Positions 8,825 to 11,159 of a DNA stretch of 11,159 bases are shown piece after piece; positions within the stretch are counted from its first letter, which is position 1, and each line of letters begins with the position of its first letter. Below the pieces are notes generated by a model. The model searched no databases. It was not told the origin of the DNA and saw nothing but the letters and a program-made list of their open reading frames with translations. A program made the position numbers and the translations under genes. Origin of the DNA: Zoogloea sp. (GTDB lineage Bacteria; Pseudomonadota; Gammaproteobacteria; Burkholderiales; Rhodocyclaceae); assembly GCA_016790385.1 (NCBI GenBank), contig JAEUNV010000261.1, positions 1-11,159 of the forward strand, in the 5' to 3' direction.

Positions 8825-9454
8825 ATGAGCACTCCGCAACCACTGTTGATCCTCACCCCCGATGACCTGCTGGCAGAGCGCTGGCAGGCACTTTCCGCGA
8901 GTCCGATCCGCGCCGTGGATCTGGGCGGGCTTGCGACTTGGCGTAAAGCCGGCCATCGTCTCGCCGTGATTGATCTGGGTGGATATCCGCCCCCCGCCCC
9001 GGCGCCTTGGACCCAGGATGCCTGGCGAAATAATGCAGCGGATCTCGCCATACTCGCCACATCCTCCCGGCCTGACGACGAGGAAGGGCTGGCCGTGCTC
9101 AACGCTGGTGCCTGCGGCTACTGCCACAGCCACGCGCCCATCGAAACCCTGCGTCAAGCACTGGACGTGGTTGCCAGCGGAGAACTCTGGGTTGGTCGCG
9201 CCCTGCTGTCGCGCCTGCTACGCCTCGTGGACAGCCGCTTGCCCAGGGCGGGGTTGACGGAGTGGGCCCACCCGCTGACCGACCGTGAGCGGGAAGTTGC
9301 CCATCACGCCGCGCTGGGCGAAAGCAACATCGCCATTGCCGACGCCCTCGGCATCACCGAACGCACCGTCAAGGCGCATCTCAAGGCCGTGTTCGAGAAG
9401 CTCCAGGTCACCGACCGCCTTCAGCTCGCCCTGCGTGTACACGGCGTGCGCTGA
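8825..9454 (+). CDS. LuxR/NarL-type regulator with degenerate receiver domain
   Basis: DNA-binding regulator of 209 residues, probably controlling the adhesion locus (inference from position). The C-terminal GerE/LuxR helix-turn-helix is clear (about 150-205): LTDREREVAHHAALGESN, then IADALGITERTVKAHLKAVFEKLQV. The N-terminal 130 residues follow the receiver pattern: a beta-3-like RLAVIDLGG places Asp50 where the phosphoacceptor is expected, LAILATSS supplies the switch Thr/Ser, and AGACGYCHSHAPIETLRQAL matches the usual AGAxGYLLKDAxxEEL. In that last motif the conserved Lys is replaced by Ser102, and the acidic pair after strand 1 is not convincingly placed (TPDD). A proline-rich loop (YPPPAPAPW) follows Asp50. 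This suggests an atypical receiver that may not be phosphorylated normally. No histidine kinase gene is in the window. It sits 14 bases after the HlyD gene, with no clear Shine-Dalgarno site before ATG 8825. Confidence 0.88.
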   Translation: MSTPQPLLILTPDDLLAERWQALSASPIRAVDLGGLATWRKAGHRLAVIDLGGYPPPAPAPWTQDAWRNNAADLAILATSSRPDDEEGLAVLNAGACGYCHSHAPIETLRQALDVVASGELWVGRALLSRLLRLVDSRLPRAGLTEWAHPLTDREREVAHHAALGESNIAIADALGITERTVKAHLKAVFEKLQVTDRLQLALRVHGVR

Positions 9455-9486
9455 ACATCGCCCTGCGTGCCATCCATCACGCAACC

Positions 9487-9500
9487 TGTCCTTGTGGACA
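9487..9500. promoter_or_regulatory. Small inverted repeat upstream of the adhesin gene, possible operator
   Basis: TGTCC and GGACA flank a 4-base centre (TTGT) in the 112-base gap between the regulator and adhesin genes. It is too short and has no following T run, so it is not a terminator. A role as a regulator binding site or 5' leader hairpin is only a guess. I see no confident -35/-10 pair in this gap; TAGATT at 9525-9530 is the best weak -10 candidate. Confidence 0.2.
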
Positions 9501-9566
9501 ATAGCGACATCTTTCGCCCAGTCGTAGATTCCGTCTCATCTGAAAAACCGATCACCGGAGACCGTC

Positions 9567-11159
9567 ATGGCCACCTCGCCCTCCCCCACCAATGCCACCA
9601 CCCTCGCCAAAGGCACCGTCGTCTTCGTCCAGGGGGAAGCCTACCTTCGCGACAACAGCGGCAAGCTCAGCGCGATCAAGCCCGGCGACGTGGTAACGGA
9701 AGGCCAGGAAGTCGTGACCCGCGGCGGCGCGGTGGTCGAGCTGCGTCTTCCGAGTGGAGCGAAGGTCAGTATCGGCCCCGACCGCGAACTACTGCTTAAT
9801 GACGAATTCTTTGCAACAGCGAGCCCAGAGCGCAGTGAAAACACCGTATCCAGCCTCGGAGCCGAAGCGGATCGGGTGATCCAGGCCCTGAATGCGGGCA
9901 AAGACCCCTTCGAAGGTCTCGAAGACCCGGCTGCCGGTCTCACCGGCGGCGGCGTTGGTGACCAGACTCACGACTTTGTCCGTCTGGTACGGGTTCTGGA
10001 AGAGGTGACTCCGGTTTCCTACAACTACACCACCACCGGAGACGGAGTCGACTTTCTCCCGGCTGGCACCTTCACCACGCAAACCACCAACACGCCTCCG
10101 CTTGCCGCCGACGACAACGTCACCGGCACGGAAGACCAGCCCCTGGTCGTGGACGTGCTCGCCAACGACAGCGACGCCAACAATGATGTCCTGACAGTCA
10201 TCAGCGCCACCGCCGTCAATGGTCAGATCACCATCAACCCCGATGGCAGCCTGCGCTATGTGCCCAACCCCGACTTCAACGGCCCCGACACCGTCACCTA
10301 CACCATCAGCGACGGCAAGGGCGGCACCTCCACGGCAACGGTGACGATCAACGTCGCCGCTGTGAATGACGGCCCGGTCGCCCAGCCCGACCTTGCCACC
10401 ACGCCCGAAGACACCCCGGTCACGGTGGTCGTCCTTGGCAATGACTCCGACCCCGATGGTGACCCCCTTACCGTCACCGGTGCCACCGTCGACCCCACCC
10501 GCGGTAGTGTGACGGTCAACCCCGACGGCACGCTGAATTTCACGCCGGCACCGGACATCACCGGCCCCGTGGTCATTACGTACACGGTCAGTGATGGCAA
10601 GGGCGGCACCGCGACTTCCACAGTCACGGTCAACGTCACCCCGGTTAACGACGCACCTATCGCCGCGCCGGACATCGCCACCACCCCCGAGAACACCCCG
10701 GTGACAGTGGCGGTGCTGGGCAATGACAGCGACCCCGAAGGCAATCCGCTCACCGTCACGGGAGCGACGGTTGACCCGGCCCTCGGCAGCGTCGTCATCA
10801 ATCCGGACGGCACCCTCACCTTCACACCCGCCAACGACTTCAATGGTCCGGTGGTTATCACCTACACCATTTCCGATGGTCAGGGGGGCACGGCCACCAG
10901 CACGGTCAGCATTGACGTAACACCGATCAATGAAGCCCCCGTCGCCAACCCCAACACGGCCACCACGGACGAAGACACCCCGGTGACCCTCAACGTCCTG
11001 GGCAATGACTCCGACCCCGACGGCGACCCCCTCACCGTCACCGGCGCCAGCGTCGATCCGGCCAAGGGCAGCGTCACCATCAACCCCGACGGCACCCTCG
11101 CCTTCACGCCGGCCTCCAACTTCAATGGTCCGGTGGAGATCACCTACACCATCTCCGAT
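9567..11159 (+). CDS. Large repetitive adhesin with LapA-type N-terminal retention module, 3'-truncated by the window edge
   Basis: Start of a giant secreted surface adhesin. ATG 9567 is preceded by GGAG (9557-9560) at 6 bases, and the frame stays open for all 531 codons to the window end, so the C-terminus is not seen. There is no Sec signal peptide, as expected for a type I substrate, whose signal is C-terminal. Residues 1-120 (TLAKGTVVFVQGEAYL, IKPGDVVTEGQEVVT, VVELRLPSGAKVSIG) resemble the retention module of LapA-family adhesins, which blocks the outer-membrane pore and holds the protein at the cell surface. A PAAG motif (121-124) follows, then a segment typical of these proteins (DFVRLVRVLEEVTPVSYNY, about 136-154). 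From residue 177 come tandem cadherin-like repeats with NDSDPDGDPLTV and FNGPVVITYTISDG cores. The upstream ABC and HlyD genes are the likely exporter. The product is expected to mediate surface attachment or biofilm formation. Assignment to the retention-module family is from pattern recognition, not a search. Confidence 0.88.
   Translation, partial: MATSPSPTNATTLAKGTVVFVQGEAYLRDNSGKLSAIKPGDVVTEGQEVVTRGGAVVELRLPSGAKVSIGPDRELLLNDEFFATASPERSENTVSSLGAEADRVIQALNAGKDPFEGLEDPAAGLTGGGVGDQTHDFVRLVRVLEEVTPVSYNYTTTGDGVDFLPAGTFTTQTTNTPPLAADDNVTGTEDQPLVVDVLANDSDANNDVLTVISATAVNGQITINPDGSLRYVPNPDFNGPDTVTYTISDGKGGTSTATVTINVAAVNDGPVAQPDLATTPEDTPVTVVVLGNDSDPDGDPLTVTGATVDPTRGSVTVNPDGTLNFTPAPDITGPVVITYTVSDGKGGTATSTVTVNVTPVNDAPIAAPDIATTPENTPVTVAVLGNDSDPEGNPLTVTGATVDPALGSVVINPDGTLTFTPANDFNGPVVITYTISDGQGGTATSTVSIDVTPINEAPVANPNTATTDEDTPVTLNVLGNDSDPDGDPLTVTGASVDPAKGSVTINPDGTLAFTPASNFNGPVEITYTISD
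9927..9938 (+). other. Putative LapG-type dialanine cleavage motif (PAAG) in the adhesin
   Basis: Residues 121-124 of the adhesin read P-A-A-G, with the dialanine at Ala122-Ala123, just after the predicted retention module and before a glycine-rich stretch (LTGGGVGD). In Pseudomonas fluorescens LapA the periplasmic protease LapG cuts between two alanines of a TAAG motif at about residue 108-109, and related substrates carry (T/A/P)AAG. Position and context match. No lapG or lapD gene lies in the window, so cleavage is inferred. Confidence 0.6.
10095..11159 (+). repeat. Tandem cadherin-like (tandem-95/VCBS-type) repeats in the adhesin
   Basis: Four in-frame units are visible: 10095-10370 (276 bp, 92 residues), 10371-10652 (282 bp, 94 residues), 10653-10934 (282 bp, 94 residues) and 10935-11159 (75 residues, cut by the window). 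Each has A/G-P-V-A-x-P-D/N, then a TxEDTPVT strand, an L-x-NDSD-x-x-x-DPLTV loop likely to bind calcium, NPDGTL, a FNGP-type turn and YTISDG, ending in V-N-D or I-N-E. The first unit is the most divergent and is 2 residues shorter in the segment before NPDG. The later units are very similar at DNA level as well. More units are expected beyond the window. Confidence 0.92.

Noticed and set aside
9467..9799. Open frame overlapping the adhesin start
   Set aside because: Arg-rich out-of-frame shadow; the adhesin start at 9567 has a good ribosome binding site and a coherent N-terminal domain.
10298..10861. Antisense open frame with repetitive Ser/Val/Gly-rich translation opposite the adhesin repeats, and a similar one at 10880-11143
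   Set aside because: The repetition simply mirrors the 282-bp sense repeats, where the sense frame gives coherent cadherin-like units.
10095..11159. CRISPR-like array
   Set aside because: The period is 282 bp and in frame with a protein; there are no short repeats with unique spacers.

Overview
The window looks like a chromosomal segment of a GC-rich Gram-negative proteobacterium, most likely a betaproteobacterium such as a member of Rhodocyclales (the taxon is inference). The reasons are the gene order ileS-lspA-fkpB-ispH, a strong preference for G or C at third codon positions, and a LapA-type type I secretion and adhesin locus. Every gene I can support is on the + strand.

Bases 1-4565 are a housekeeping operon: ileS (its 5' end lies outside the window), lspA (TTG start), fkpB (starts inside the lspA stop) and ispH, closed by a clear rho-independent terminator at 4541-4565. 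The tight spacing and the overlap indicate co-transcription. Bases 4589-4900 encode a small conserved-looking protein of unknown function, followed by about 280-290 bases in which I find no convincing gene.

Bases 5195-9454 form a second operon: a type I secretion ABC transporter (LapB/LssB-like, with an N-terminal C39-like domain that lacks its catalytic residues), an HlyD/LapC-like membrane fusion protein, and a LuxR/NarL-type regulator whose receiver domain has lost its conserved lysine. After a 112-base gap, a very large adhesin gene begins at 9567 and runs off the window end with no stop codon. Its first ~120 residues look like a LapA-type N-terminal retention module. This is followed by a PAAG dialanine motif of the kind cut by the periplasmic protease LapG, a linker, and tandem cadherin-like (tandem-95/VCBS-type) repeats with a regular 94-residue (282-bp) period.

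The natural reading is a cell-surface adhesion and biofilm system. The ABC and HlyD proteins, with an outer-membrane TolC-like protein not present here, would export the adhesin. The N-terminal module would hold it in the outer-membrane pore until a LapG-type protease, normally controlled by a c-di-GMP-binding LapD, cuts at the dialanine. The regulator probably controls the locus. The general system type is known. The less ordinary parts are the built-in degenerate response regulator and the gene order.
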